From Mortierella alpina (taxonomy: Eukaryota; Mortierellomycota; Mortierellomycetes; Mortierellales; Mortierellaceae), in the NCBI GenBank assembly GCA_029449245.1, contig JANATF010000001.1, positions 2,294,001 through 2,358,000 on the forward strand: a DNA stretch of 64,000 bases, written 5' to 3'. Shown in pieces: positions 10,777 through 24,500 of this stretch. The translations under genes and the position numbers were made by a program. Under the pieces are notes generated by a model. It was not told the DNA's origin. It made no database searches and was given only the letters and a program-made list of their open reading frames with translations. Each line of letters starts with the position of its first letter. Within the stretch, counting starts at the first letter, position 1.

Positions 10777-13593
10777 TCAATGCACGCCTTCCGCCGAGGT
10801 GGGCGCTGCAGTGGCGCCAGGTCCCGCTCCAAGGCCTAATCCAGACGTGTTGATCGATCCATAACTCTGTCCCGGGATCAAGAGTCCTCTCCGTCCAGCT
10901 CTCCGTCGTCCGCCGTCGACACTCATTGCTCCAATTGCACTCAGCAGTCCTCTGGCCTCGATGTCGTCCAGATCCTCGGGATCCTCCTGGATCAACTCCT
11001 GACCAAAGCCCTTCCTGCAGCCTTGAATCAGGTTGAAAACAAGGGCTGTGATGAACACGAGCAGGAAAAGCCACTGCATGTAGTAAAATGCAATCCCGAG
11101 TGCGGGGGTTCCAAGAATGATCTTCATGATGATCGAGGACGTCACAGTAGGTGTGCAGAGATCGGTTGGTGCCCCGACATGGCAAGGAATGATAAGTGCT
11201 GGATAGTCGTTGCAGTCCCGCTCTATCAGGAGCGTGTAGTTGCACTATCAGAGGATTTTTTTTCAATATTAGAAGTCCTTAGTAACGAACATAGGCAAAA
11301 CTTGACGAGAAAATATTTGAGCACAACGTACATATCTTTGACTTCCAAACATGGCGTAGTCGGGAGCGACAGACATGGTCAAGGAGTAGCACATGCCCGC
11401 GAGACTGAGCATCAGAATCAAGGTCGCTGCCAACAGTCCTTGAGGCGGTGTGGCAGCTTGACGGAACTTGTATAAATGTACCCAGAGGAACCGAATTCCG
11501 ATCGATATGATGCCCTTCGTGGTCGCCCAGAACATGTAAAGAATGATCATCACCATGAGGATGTAGTCGACAGGGAAAAACTGAGAAGTCCCGACCAAGA
11601 ATTTAAATTGAAGAAAGTGAAAGATGCGGTCAGTCATCATATCTCTTTGAGTAGCATCAATGTCGAGTCGCCCACATATCACACAAGCCGCTTTGCGTAC
11701 CGGTGACAGCTTCAAGAACAGGAGATTCAGTGGGTTGGGCAAGTTTGGGTGTGTAAGAATGTATCCGCAAGGGGCTCCGCAAACCTCGTCCTTAAGATTG
11801 TCAATGCTAAACAACAGAGTTGAAAGTTTCAGTACAGTGCCTGTCGTCATTCGGCGCAATAAACACTTTCTTTGACGCAGAAATCGTACGTTGTGGTGCC
11901 AATGGACAAAATGAGAAGCGTTGTGAGCGAGGTCCCGGCAAGTCCAAGAATGATCTACATCCACGACGATATCGATGAAAAAAATATGTGTTAAAGCATG
12001 AGATAACCTATATCAACGCCTTCGACCAAGGTCCCCAATGACACAATGCTATATATACCTGAAAGGGTCGGATAATGCAGTGGCAGCGGTTGAACCAGCT
12101 ATCTCGCACGCCTTGGACCATCCTCGACCGATTATCCAATATCAACTCCTCGCGCGATAGTTCCTCGATCGCGTGTCGATCCCGCTCTGACATGGGTCGG
12201 TTGCTTCCAGGTGGGTATCGGTTCAAAATTGCGTTTTGGTTCTCGCGGTTGGCGGCCAGTTCCCGGTGGGTCTGGAGGACTTGAGCTGGGACGGACTTCA
12301 TTCCAGCAAGGAGATGAAGGGGAAGCGATGAAAGCCCTGGCGCCTGGTAGTGCGGTTTGCAGTGGAGGTTGCGCATTAGAACAAGCAACTCCAAATAGAT
12401 GAAACGTGTCACCTATGGAACATCTTAAGCAAGGATGCGGATCAGCCTACCGTGTAGAAGACAAGGATGCCCATGCCCACTAGAGAGAGTACTCCTGCGA
12501 CAAACGCAAGTGCGCCTGTGCCATCTGGTAAGCCATGGAAGTAACAGATTAAAAAAAAAAGAGCGGTTAGTGAGAAATGAATATTTGATCTTTCTCGCGT
12601 ATCGATAGGAGCGTTCATATGCGACGCGCATAAATGACGTGGTCATGATGAGCAGACACAACATGCGAATAGCATGGCAGACATACCCAGATCGGCAAGC
12701 ATCTTTCGCAACCACTCCAAGTCTCTATGGTCGTGGTCATTTGGCTTCATAAACAAGCCTGTCACCAGGAGGACAAGGGCAATAAGCACAAACAATGTCG
12801 TGTACTTGAGCGCTGCGAGCAGCCTTTGCCGTACGCTCTGGCCTTCTTCCAACTCCTCAAAGTAAAAGTAGGACAGTGGGATCCAGAAGAAGCAGAAGCT
12901 AGTAATGACACTGTACGCAGCTGGGATTGCAGGTTGCACACGAGTAGAGAGAAACCGCCAGTGAGGTTAGGATGAGGAGAAAAAAACCACCCCCTTTTCT
13001 GTAACCTCTGCAAAGGCTCTCAGTATGCCTGATCAGTTTCGACACAACATTGAGAGCTACAACGGAGTATGCAAGGGACATTTTGAGTGAAGGGACCAAA
13101 GAACAACGTACAGTAGTAAATGATGCGCACAGTCCATTGCATATGCTCCACAGCCTCATCGGTAGCCCAGGGTCGTCTCAATCCTGTGGCAGGGTCCATG
13201 ATCCGCGAGACCAGGAAGATGTCGACGGGGAAGAGCGCCACGGTCGAAAGACAGACTGTGAGTGCGAGGATGGTGATGAGCATGGCAAAGGGTTCCCGAT
13301 CCCTGATGCTAGAGTAGTAGAGCGTGAAGAATATGGAGAAGCCGAGCAGCATCTAGACAGAGTGAGAGAGAGGTCGAGGAGAGGTCGACACATGGTGCGA
13401 TATGGTCAGAAAACGCCAAGGATGGTCTCTGAGTGTGTGTGAGGGTGGGCAACGCTGAGCACACAGCGTGGTGTTACAGAGGGCGTGCTCGAGTGAGAAT
13501 GTCAAGGGATAAGGAAGGAGTCTTGAGTCTTACAGCGACCATGATGCCAAAGGCACCCCATGCGCCGACTATGTGGAGGATGCCTCCCTGCAT
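10777..13593 (-). CDS. LMBD1-type lysosomal/vacuolar cobalamin transporter homologue
   Basis: Nine exons (13534-13593, 13112-13352, 12687-12920, 12451-12524, 12059-12343, 11890-11954, 11701-11806, 11332-11580, 10777-11244) give 593 residues, every junction in phase. The multi-span membrane protein matches the LMBR1/LMBD1 family in order: 'VALFPVDIFLVS', 'AYSVITSFCFFWIPLSYFYFEE', a cytoplasmic basic loop, 'LPNPLNLLFLKLSP', 'FFPVDYILMVMIILYMF', 'GIRFLWVHLYKFR', and 'APDYAMFGSQRY'. About nine membrane segments are visible; the C-terminal tail is glycine-rich. In animals the family moves cobalamin out of lysosomes; whether the fungal form does so is not known, and many fungi do not use B12. Length is near that of human LMBD1 (540). 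Confidence 0.9.
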
Positions 13594-14109
13594 GGTGCCA
13601 GCCAGTGTGAATGCGCAAGTGGGCGTGAGCGTGAGCGTGGAGTTGTTGCAGAGCAGCAGCAGTTGTTGTTGAGGGTGCGAAAGGCAGACGAGTGTGCGAA
13701 AGGTAGACGAGTGTGCGAATGGTAGACGAGTGTGCGAGGGTGGTTGGAAGCGCCAAGGACAGGTGTGAAAAAAGAGCAAGAGCTAAGAGCAGAGGACAGG
13801 AGCGAGAGCGCACGAGGCGAAGACCAGTCTGGTATGCAAGTCATTCACATAAAGTCATACATGCAGCAGTGCGACGATTCCACTCGCCCGTGGACGCAAG
13901 CCCCTCAACGGTGCCAGTGAGACCGGACGTGTTTTTTTCGACAGGTCCTGCTCGCTGTTGTCCTGTGGTCGCTGTTGTCCTTTGCTCGCTGTTGTCCCTT
14001 GCATCAACCATCGACCTTCTCTCTACTGCCTCCTCGTGCTGGACCCCTTCTCCAGCCAGACCCGCACCCGACAAGACTCGCCGGCCACGGAGGACAGCAC
14101 CGGCTCCAC
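13594..14109. other. Divergent promoter region between LMBD1-like gene and SMC4
   Basis: About 515 bp separates the two divergently transcribed genes, so it must hold both promoters. It includes a 19-bp minisatellite (13675-13740). No further gene is supported; the many overlapping open frames are low-complexity shadows. Confidence 0.6.
13675..13740. repeat. 19-bp minisatellite, about 3.5 units
   Basis: Units read GTGCGAAAGGTAGACGAGT with single-base variants (C for T, T for A). Confidence 0.75.
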
Positions 14110-17100
14110 ATGTCCGAGATGGAGCACGACCACGCCAGCGAGCCACCGCACTCGCCACAGGACAGCACTCATCACCACCAGGACAACCACCAGGACAGCA
14201 CTCAGCAGCAGCAGGAGGACCCACAACAACCCCACGCGCCTCCATCGCCCATCCTCGCGTCTGCCTCGCCACAGATCGAGCTCGAGCACGAGCTCGAACA
14301 CGACACCGAGTCATCGCCTCAGCTGGCCTCAAAGCAAGAGTCGCCAGAGTCCAGAATGGACGAGGCCAAGGATGAAGACATCACAGAATCCTTCTCGCAG
14401 CAATCCGCCTCACAGCCATTCAACTCGTCCGGCATGCTCGTGCCACCCACGCACGGCTCCTCTACTTCTTCCTCTCGCCCATCCTCGCCCTACATCAAAC
14501 GCAACTCGCTCGCACCCTCAGAGCCGACCAAGGAAATAACCGTCGAGTTGAAACCCAGGCTGGTGATTGAGAAAATGGTCCTCAAAAACTTCAAGTCCTA
14601 CGCAGGACGGCAAGAAATCGGACCATTTCACAAGTCATTTACGTCTGTCGTCGGACCCAACGGAAGCGGAAAGAGTAATGTCATTGATGCGCTCCTGTTC
14701 GTCTTTGGATACAGGGCCAGCAAGATGCGTCAGGGCAAACTCTCGGAACTGATCCACAACTCCTCGGGAGCAGAAGACCTGGACAGCTGCGCGGTTGAAG
14801 TTCACTTTTGCGAGATCCTGGACCTGGTAGGAAAGACTCGACAACTCTTTTATGCTATAGTGTTTGGAGAACGAACACTTGACAAAAGGCAGTTTGCAGA
14901 AATAGTACCTGGATTCTGAAACTAACACGTTCTCGCCTTGATGTTACACACACACCCACCCATTTGTCCGCCTCCATAGCCGGGACCCGACAATTTCGAA
15001 CGTATTCCAAACTCGACACTCGTGGTATCCCGTCAGGCATTTCAAAATAACTCTAGCAAATACTTTGTCAACAATTTTTCGAGCTCCTACACGGCTGTGA
15101 CGACTCTACTGAAGGGACGTGGCATCGACCTGGACCACAAGCGATTCTTGATTTTGCAGGGAGAAGTCGAGTCGATCGCGCAGATGAAGGCCAAGGCCCA
15201 GAATGAGCACGAGGACGGGCTCTTGGAATACCTGGAAGATATCATTGGAACTTCTGCTTACAAAGAGACCATCGAAAAGTCGGCCATTGAACTCGAGGCA
15301 CTGAACGATGAACGGTCCGAGAGGCTGACGCGAGTCAAGTATGTGGAGAAGGAAAAGGAGAGTCTTGAGGTAACGGACCAAATTATTTTAAGGACGAATA
15401 CAGGTGCAGAAGCACCACGAATGCCTTGTGAATATACTCACCGTCAACGCTTTCTAACAGGCCAAGAAACGAGAGGCAGAGTCGTTCTTGAAGGATGGCA
15501 ACAACCTGGCTGTCAAGCAGTCGGCACTTTATCAAATATACCTCTGGGAGTGCAACAAAAAGTCCATCAAGGAGACAGAGCAGATCACTACCATCTCCGC
15601 CAAGCTAGAAGAGGACCGCAACAAACATAAGGGTCTAGAAGAAGAGATCCAGGCGTTGGAGAGTGAACACCAGACGCGGGTCAAGGATTACGAGGTAAAT
15701 TATCTATTACTATTCTACTTCACCACCACACTGCGCGCTGAATCCCCGTGTATATGGCCTGCTAATCAACCGGAAAAAAAATCTGCCTGGAAACTAGAAA
15801 ACCGAAAAAGAATACGCAGAGATTGCAAAGCAACTTGCCAAGATTGATCGGGAGGATGTTCAGATGCAAGAGAACAGGAAGCATCTCAAAAACAAGGAGA
15901 AGAAGGCCACCAAGGCCCTGGCTGCAGACAGACACGCTCTCTCTGACAACCAGTCTTGGGTTCGCAATCACGAGGCCGATCTGGTCAAGCATCAGAGCGA
16001 ACTTGAGAAGCTAGAGAGGAATCTTGAGATCGCTGAGGAGGAGCTTGAGAACATTCGACAGAGTCTGAAAGGTACTTTGATGAGTTGCATTGGGACTTGA
16101 ATGGGATTTTGGAACTCTCTTACACAGTGCACAACGATATTAATTAACGATGGTTTAATCCGACTCTAACAATCCGCACTACAGGTAAAACGGAAGAGTT
16201 TTCTCAGCAGATTGAGGTTCACCAGAAGGAACTGGCGCCGTGGACGGCCAAGATTGTGGCCAAGCAGAGCGAAGTCGACATGGCTCAGTCAGAGCATGAC
16301 CTTCTCCAGGAGAAGGCCAAGAACTTGCGATCCAACTACGAGGATGCCCTTCAGGCTTTACAGGCACTCAAGAGTGCGCAGGTATCCAAGGAATCCGAAA
16401 TTGTGGAGTTGCAGGAGAGCATCGAGGACTCTGCCGATACGATTGGACAAATGCAGCGGAAACTCAAGGTAGGACGGAGACTTGCCAGTATGCGTAACAG
16501 AAGCATGCTACGGTAGCGAATGTGAATATTAATGGATATTGCTACTACGTCAAAATCGACCGTGGGAACTTTTTAGGACATGGAATCGAGGGAAAAGGCG
16601 TTGAAGGACAAGGCCACAACGGCCAGGAACCGGGCTGAAGAAGGCCGGTCCTCACAGCAAAAGACTCAGTCGCGTTCTGCAGTTCTCACCAACTTGATGC
16701 GCCAGCGTGACCTCGGAAAGATCAATGGCATTCACGGCCGACTCGGAAACCTTGGTGCAATCGACGACCGATACGATGTAGCTATTTCGACAGCGTGCCC
16801 TGCCCTAGATAACATTGTCGTTGACAACGTGGAGGTCGGTCAGCAATGTGTGGAATTTGTCCGCAAGAGTAATCTTGGTCGCGTTTCTTTGATCCTGCTG
16901 AACCAACTACCCAAGCGGAATCTGGCACCTATCAAGACACCAGAAAATGTGCCCCGCCTGTTTGACCTTGTTCGTCCTGCAGACCCAAAGTTTGCACCGG
17001 CGTTCTATAGTATCATGCAGGACACGCTTGTAGCTGAGGACTTGCGACAGGCTAACCGCATCGCATACGGAAAGCAACGATGGAGAGTTGTCACGTTGGA

Positions 17101-18999
17101 TGGACAGTTGATCGACAAGTCTGGAACTATGACGGGAGGCGGAACTCGAGTGAACCGAGGTGCCATGAGCTCGACGATTTCAACAGGAGAGTTCACCGCA
17201 GAGGCGATTGCTCAAATGGAGCATGAGCGCGATCAAGCCGAGACCGAGTACAGATTTTTCCAGCAGGAGAAGCTTTCGCTCGAACGCGAGCTGAACTCGG
17301 CGGTTGTGAATGTTCCAAAAATGGAGATGCGGCTGTCCATGTTCAAGATGGATGTCCAGTCGAACCAGACGCGAATTGTGGAATCGGAGAAGCGTGTGGA
17401 AATTCTGAAGCGCGAAGCAGAACCAAAGGCGGCGGATGTCGCCAAAATGAAGCAGTTAGCCAAAAAGGCGACAGAGCTGCAAGCGGAGGTACTGTCGATC
17501 AAGAAGAACGCACAGTCCATCGAGGGAAAGATCAAGGATTTGCAGAACAAAATTCTTGACGCCGGTGGTGTCAAGCTGAGGGCCCAAAAGTCCAAGGCGG
17601 ATGGACTGAAGGAGCAGATTGAGGCTCTGGGCGACAAGATGACCAAGACCAAGGTTGCCAAGAACAAGGCAGAGAAGGATGTGGTTAAGCTGGGAGCACA
17701 AATCGCAAAGCACGAGAAGGAGCTGGCCGAGGTCTCTGTGGATCTGGAAACCCTGGAGCAGGAAATCAAGGACAAGACTCTTGAAGCGGTGGGAATCCGC
17801 AAGAAGGTTGAGGAGATCAAGCACACCCTGGAAGAGAAGAAGGAGGAGATGGAGGAGATGACACAGGAACTCAACGCGCGGGTACAGGTCATCAACAAGA
17901 TCCGGACAGAGGAAGTGCGCATGAAGAACCAACTGGATGATCTGAAGCAGTCTCTGGCGGACCATCAAAGGCGCATCAAGCACTGGAAGGATTTGCTGCA
18001 AGGACTCTCGATCCAAGAAGTTGACTATGATGAGGATGAGGTCGTGGCTGAGTTACAGGAGATCCCCGAGACCGATTTGGCTATGATTGACAAGGAAGAA
18101 TTGGAACAACAAATTCTGCGTCTTGACCAGGAGCTCGCGACCACGAAACCAAATCTTTCGGTGCTGGAGGAGTACAAGAAACGCGAGGAGGAGTACCTCG
18201 CACGGGCCAAGGACCTGGAGGAAATCACAATCCGGAGAGAAGAAGCCAAGAAGGAGTACGATGAACTGCGAAAGAGACGTCTGGACGAGTTCATGGCAGG
18301 ATTTCAGATCATCTCGCTGCGATTGAAGGAGATGTACCAGATGATCACACTTGGAGGCAATGCTGAGCTGGAGTTGGTTGACAGTCTTGATCCATTCTCG
18401 GAGGGTATCATCTTCAGTGTGATGCCACCCAAGAAGAGCTGGAAAAACATCTCCAACTTGTCTGGTGGTGAGAAGGTAAGAACGCTGAAACGACCCCTCA
18501 CTTTATACACCTTTGGTTAGCGCAGGTGTCTAATCTCTGTTGATCTCGGTTGAAAATATTCTAGACGCTGAGCTCGTTGGCACTGGTATTTGCACTCCAC
18601 CACTTCAAGCCCACGCCGCTGTATGTCATGGACGAGATCGATGCAGCGCTCGACTTCAGGAACGTATCCATTGTGGCCAACTACATCAAGGAGCGGACCA
18701 AGAACGCACAGTTTGTCATCATCTCACTGCGCAACAACATGTTTGAGCTGGCGGATCGACTCGTGGGCATTTACAAGACTGACAATAAGACCAAAGCCAT
18801 CTCTGTGAACCCAAGTGCCATCACCGTCTTGCGACCCACGCCTGTGCCCCCAACACCTGGCGGATCGGGAGCGCCAGGCCATATGAGGAGGTTGTCGACT
18901 ATGTCGACGCTGTCACGGCATGCCTCGGACATGGGAGCCGCGAGTTCTACATCCACATCATTGCACACAAGACGACCCTCGGTCTCTGCTAGTCAATAA
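14110..18999 (+). CDS. SMC4: Condensin subunit SMC4
   Basis: Seven exons (14110-14826, 14980-15369, 15461-15694, 15798-16071, 16185-16468, 16577-18475, 18565-18999) give 1,410 residues, close to yeast Smc4. A disordered Ser/Pro/Gln-rich N-terminus of about 140 residues precedes the ABC head: Walker A 'GPNGSGKS' (about 182-189), then 'GIDLDHKRFLILQGEVE', diagnostic of SMC4. Long coiled coils flank a hinge (about 690-800, 'GAIDDRYDVAISTACP'). The C-terminal head has the signature 'LSGGEK' (about 1261) and Walker B 'LYVMDEIDAALD' (about 1285). SMC4 pairs with SMC2 in condensin to compact mitotic chromosomes. The tail past 'ISVNPSAIT' is Ser/Thr-rich and species-specific. Confidence 0.97.
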
Positions 19000-20768
19000 A
19001 CGAAATTAATTCTATTACACATACCTTCACTCCATGTCCATCCCTTACATAGTGTAGCTCATCTCTAGCCTTCGCTGTTGCAATGGTGGCATGATGCCCC
19101 TCTGAGGGGCTACATGAACAAATGAAGGCTAGGGCATGGAACGCCCCGTTCCTTCCCTTGCTCTCAACTTTATTCTTCTGTTCTGTCAGTCGACACATCC
19201 ACCCTCACACTCCTTCACAGTCCACCGTCTTCCTGTGGAGCATTCTGAGGTAGATCAATATCGCCACATATCGCCAATTGCTTCGCACGGTCATAGTCAG
19301 TTTTTGACAACTGTTTTCTTTCACTTCTCCAAAATATCATCTCCGCACAGATACTCTTGCTCACTCCCTCCCACAGACAGACACACTATCAGCGGATACT
19401 GGTTCAACCGCTCGGGGTCTACTCCTCAAGGTAACAAAAAAGTTTGCTTTACCTAATAGTGAGATGAGGGTCGAGCTTGCAATGGAAAATTATGAAGGAA
19501 AGGAAGGTGACAAGAACCATTTTCAAATATCCACGTCTTACTCAAATAGACCTCTTCCTTCATACTTTTGGATCATTTCAGAAAGCGTTTGCAATGAACA
19601 TGATCGCGACAAGTCCAGAGATGACAGACCAAGGACAATCCGTTTTCATAGGTCTTCAGAGCACAGCCAAAAGGGCTCTGAGTCCGACTACTCGCAAGGA
19701 CCATACGGTCTACAACCGCCTTCGCCAGTATTCATGTAGAGCAAAGCAGGATCACCAATTGATTGGGCCGTGCCGGCAAAAGGCAACAGGATCAAGGTGT
19801 CCCCTGTGGTGGATCGCCAATTTCAGGAAGCTTTCAGTCTGGTCAGGATGCTCGCGCTTCGTAGGAGGGCTGACGATGAGTACCTTGGGTGTGGCTAGTG
19901 TCCTTAAGTGGGGCCCTTCCAATCTCGACACAGGACTGAATTAACTAATCAAGCAGCAGGACAAGCACACGATGTGGCGAAGGACGTTGTTAAAGAAGAC
20001 AAGGCTTTTCGTGCCAGTGGAGGAGGGTCCGCTAACTCTATGATGGAGGGGCTTCGAAGAGGAAAAGGGTGGTACATTGCCTTACAAGGTGCATCATTCG
20101 TGACGGCCAGCTAGCCCATTTCAAATACACCAATTTTAGAGCTCCCTGTCGCCATGAACGCGAATTCCAATAGAGGATATGTCAGCCTCTAGGGGAGGCG
20201 GTCTTGGATCCTTACTGGGAGATGATTACACATCAGCAGGCTGTCTAACTCCTACCTGGGCTCTACGCCAATAACCCGCACTGTGACTAAGATGCCGGCG
20301 TGGAAACGTTGATGATCCTGATCATCCTCTGCTTGATCTTGGAAGCGGACCAGGCCGAAAGGCGGTGGATACACGTGGGGCGCGTTGAGGCACGGGAATA
20401 GGAAAGAGAAGCCAGATCTCGCAATTTCCCGTGGTGCTCGTGGAATGGCGCGTACGACGAGTCCGCGTAGCTACTTGAGAGCCCATGCGTGTTTCAACCA
20501 GGCGGCAGAATGTCGGCAGCTTGGAAACGACTCAAGTGACTGCTGCGCTCCGCCTTTTTTTTTTTTCTTTGTCCAAAAAAAAAGCCGTTTTGGATAGCCA
20601 GGCTGGATCCTACTGGACCAGTGGCAAAGTTTCACACCGGGTCCAAGTCCAAAAGGTTTGCGCAAACAGTCCATGCAACCGAAACCCCTCCTGGAACCAA
20701 CTTTTTCACCTTCTTCTCTTTCATCATATATTCCCCCATCTCTCCCTCCTCACACTCTCGCACGGACG
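19000..20768. other. Intergenic, no gene supported
   Basis: About 1.8 kb between SMC4 and the next ORF. Several ORFs of 60-155 residues exist on the plus strand (for example 19477-19944), but none shows a family motif, splice partner or plausible composition. Near 20565 there are T and A homopolymers. No repeat with a second copy in this window was seen. Confidence 0.5.
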
Positions 20769-21116
20769 ATGCCCACAATGGACTTTCACAGCTTCCAGTA
20801 CCCTCCCCGCCCCATCCCCTCCGACACCCACAAGCCCTCGCGCTACTACTTCCACAACCTGGATCAGGACACCGCGCTGGCTCACAAGAACAAGCCCACA
20901 GGTTTTCAAAAGGAGGGTGTGCCTCCCGCACTAACCTCGTCTCTGTCTACCATGACACTCGGCGCCTCGACCTCCTCCTCCTTCAATGGCACACAACCAC
21001 CGCAGCTGCAAGAGCCTTCGTCGCCCGTGCAGAACATCGCTGCCCCTGCACCACCTGCACCAGCCAACGCTGCAGGACTCGAGATCTTGGATCGTACAAA
21101 GTTCATGGCCAATTAG
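20769..21116 (+). CDS. Small hypothetical protein, 115 residues
   Basis: A single-exon ORF starting at the ATG at 20769, after a pyrimidine-rich leader with 'cctccctcctcacactctcgcacgg'-like promoter composition. The protein begins with a Tyr/Pro/His-rich part ('DFHSFQYPPRPIPSDTHKPS') and ends with a Ser/Pro/Ala-rich disordered part. No domain recognised. Its codon use resembles neighbouring genes, which favours a real small protein, but nothing more can be said. A start three codons later (MDFHSF) is possible. Confidence 0.5.
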   Translation: MPTMDFHSFQYPPRPIPSDTHKPSRYYFHNLDQDTALAHKNKPTGFQKEGVPPALTSSLSTMTLGASTSSSFNGTQPPQLQEPSSPVQNIAAPAPPAPANAAGLEILDRTKFMAN

Positions 21117-21531
21117 TATAGTCATCAACAAGCACAAGTGATGTTATTTTTATTCGAAGAATAATGAAGATCTGAAGATCTACTACTGCAACCGCGCAAA
21201 AGAAGAAAAAAAAACGGGTAATCAGAGCATGCGTGGCCGCTATTGCAGCAGGACAGAGCATGGAAGAAAAGAAAGAACGAAAATAAAGAATAGGACGAGC
21301 CATGACAGGTCAAAGAGGTAACCTTTGGGTGAACAACCGCTCGTGCACATTGGTCGCGAGGTGCTGGTGTGCGTATCGGCGCAGGCGGTCACTCCCGCGG
21401 TATGGGGGTGGGTCGGTTCCCAGCGCAAGATACAAAAAAAAGTATGCGGGAGGTGTCGGCTGGAAAAAAAAGCCCGCCTGTCGTTACAAAAGAATAGGGA
21501 AAATGGAAGACAAAGTCTTGCTTGTGAAAGG
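21117..21531. other. Intergenic between convergent genes
   Basis: 415 bp between the small ORF and the 3' end of the SMG6-like gene; it must contain both 3' ends. Nothing else seen. Confidence 0.5.
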
Positions 21532-24500
21532 TCATCTCATTGAGGAGGAGGAGTAACCACCCGTCGTCATTCGCATGAGATCGTCCTTGCCCAACACGTC
21601 CACGCTCCGAGCTCGCGCCTTGACGCGCAGGTTGCGATCGTCCGTGACCAGATAGATTCCTTGAGGGGTCGGCTTCTGTACCGGCGACGCTAGTCCATTC
21701 TCTTGATGCCAAAGACAAAGGCCGAGGATAAAATCGTCCACGTTGTGGTTGCGCATGATCTCCTCATCCCCATCATAATCCTCCTCAGATTCCAGTCCGC
21801 CTCCATTCGAAGTTGTCCTCCGGTGGCTGTGCTGCTGTTGCTGCTGGTACGACTGCTGCTTCTCATAGTTGAACGACTCGACGCGGAAGCTGAGGTCGTT
21901 CATGTAATTGCCACGACTGGTCTGGATCTTGAGCCTGCGCAGTCTGGGTCGCATGGCAAGACATCCCTCCAGATAAGTCAACGCCGACGCGGCCGCAGGG
22001 CCGAGCGGGGCCGGGTTGTTCTTGAGTCCATCCAGCTCTGTAATGACCGCTAGCGGGATGATCACCGTCCATCGATCCGCCGAGACCAGGCGCTGGATCA
22101 GCGTCCAGTCCGCGACCAAGCAATTGGTATCAATGACCAAGGTCGAGTTCTCCTCAACTGCAACCACTCGGTGAGAGGAGCGCTGCTGGTCGCTCGTACC
22201 ATGATGTCGCCTATCCATGTACCCTCTTCCACCTCTGGACTTTCGACCTGGCGTACCGCCACTTCCTCCAGCACCGCCGCTTGTGTTTGTAGAGGATGAG
22301 GATGGAGGACGGGTCCGGTAATCGCGCTGCAGAGACCCCAGTGAAACTGTCTTTCGTCCGTTCGCGTTCGACTCGCTCAAAAGAGACTTTAACTGATCGC
22401 GTTTCGACTTGAGTTCCAGGATTTCAGAGGTGGTGTAATGACCGTCCAAAAGCTCTAATCCGTCGGACGAGAAGAGTATGGTCTCATCCTCCTCGAGTCC
22501 AGAATCCTGACTCAGCGTAGCATGTGAGGACGACATCAAGTTGTCATCGGTCGAGTAATCCTCGGCGCTGAGGGGCTGCAGGATCGACGAACGATGATGC
22601 TGATTGTTGGAAGCTGTGGCCATCACCTCAGCCTGGGCTGCATATTCCTCATTCACCTTGAACGCATTCTCGCAAAAATCGAATTCTACCACCTTCAGAT
22701 CCTATTTTTTTTAAAAAAGACTCAAAATTGTTAGCTAATCTTCACGTTTATCATTGCAAGAACAATTTCAGAAATATCAAGAGATACCACGAAGAATGGA
22801 CCAGATGAGGAAGAACTTACCAAGGCTGCAATGAGACTGAGCTCAACAAGTCGCTTACAGAGGTGCTCCGACTTTAACGAATCCTGCTTCCAGAGACTGT
22901 CGCCTTTCATTTCCGCGTCATTCAAAGCCGGCTGAGATCCCCTGAACATCTGACTACCAAAGCGGCCATATGGGAACCAAGCCAGACCGCGGAGCTCCCA
23001 TTCATGACCAAGGGGTGGAAGCGACAGCTTGAACAACGCCTTTGCTGCCGCTGGACCCTCCTGCTCTCCTGATTCACTGGCAGCACGGTCTGACATCTCC
23101 TCGGAAAGAGCCGACAACATGTCAGACTGCTCAAACGGCGTCATACAATTCCAATGGTGATTCATAAACGTCGTCAGAGTCGTCCAGAATGTCGGCAAAG
23201 TCTCGTGGTTGGCCATCATCAGCCAGTTCGACATCATGTTGTCTCCAGATCCAAACGGCTTGCTCGCCATCCAGACCAGGACGGCATGCACATAGACTAA
23301 CCAGCCCTGTTGCTCCTCAAGCGATGAGCTCGCGACCTTCTTCTGAACGTCTGCAACACTAGTCAGGTACCGCTGCATGGTCTGCTCCATAGTCGAAAGC
23401 AGCATCTTTGAGGAATATGGCAGCGTAGCAACCGACGCCAGATGATCGGGCAAAGGTCCAAAGACTGTATTCGACTTTGCAATCACTGAACCGCTCCAGT
23501 TGAACTCGTACACCGCTGCAATGTTAATGACTGCGAGCATAAAGTAAAATCCGTCCCAGCGCTCCAGATGCTTCTTGGTGGCCGGCGAATCCTGATGTTC
23601 CTGATAATCCTGGTCCTGATCAGCCTCGGTTGTTTGGAAGCGATGGTGTTGATGCAACGCACGGAGCTGTTTTCCAAAATGCTTATATCGCTTTTCAAAG
23701 TTGTCGAGATTGATCTTTTCAAAGAGCATGGCATGGAGCAACAGGAACGACCCCTCGCAGTCATTGAGCGTCGCATTGACCGCAGACGCGTGGCGGGTCT
23801 TGGAGTTTTGTTTGACAGACAGGCCCTGCAGGCTTCGAATTTGCTCGTTGGCGGCAAAGAACGACATGAGTGTCTCTCGAGCGTTCATGAACGACACCTT
23901 GACGGTCAAGCTAAACACAAACAAAAAAAAAGGTCGCAGAACAAACAATTGTTCAGCTATCAATCTCGCGAGTGTGAACGTTGTACGGCCAATTTGGCGA
24001 GTTACTTACCTTTTGCTGTAGTAATAAAGAGATTCTAATCCACGACAGCCTGAGAGGAGCGCGAGCTGGTTATACATCTTGCCATTGCCCGGTCCAAGAT
24101 CGATGGCCTCACGGTACAGCCGTCTTGCGACGATCAACCAGTCCGTGTTTGGGGACCCTTGGCTCTCCTGAAGGTTGTGCAACCATCGATATCTGGCCAA
24201 ATCGCCCAAAATCCCGACACAACGATGCCATCTTGGCGGTTGGACCGCGCGTCCTGACAGAGGCAATTCCGCGTTCGCTGTGGCATACTTGGCTTCCAGT
24301 TTCTGAAGCGTTGTCTTCAAGGTCGCGTAAAATTCTTGCGCAAAGCCAATGAATTCTGTAAAGTAATGGCGAATACTGTCCGCGTGATCTTCATCCGACT
24401 CTGAGAGCGAGAGTCCATCACTGGAGAAGGTACTGGTGTGTTCCGAGTTTCGAAGGGCAGCTCGGAAGGTCTCAATCAGTGGGTAGATGGCGAGTTTCCA

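Noticed and set aside
13713-14375. 220-residue open frame overlapping the SMC4 start
   Set aside because: Arg/Pro/Ala-rich low-complexity shadow in another frame of the SMC4 5' region and its promoter; no motif.
17233-17922. 229-residue minus-strand open frame inside SMC4
   Set aside because: Antisense to the coiled-coil coding region; its Ser/Leu-rich content is the mirror of Lys/Glu codons.
19477-19944. 155-residue plus-strand ORF between SMC4 and the small protein
   Set aside because: No motif, no splice partner and odd composition; not called as a gene.
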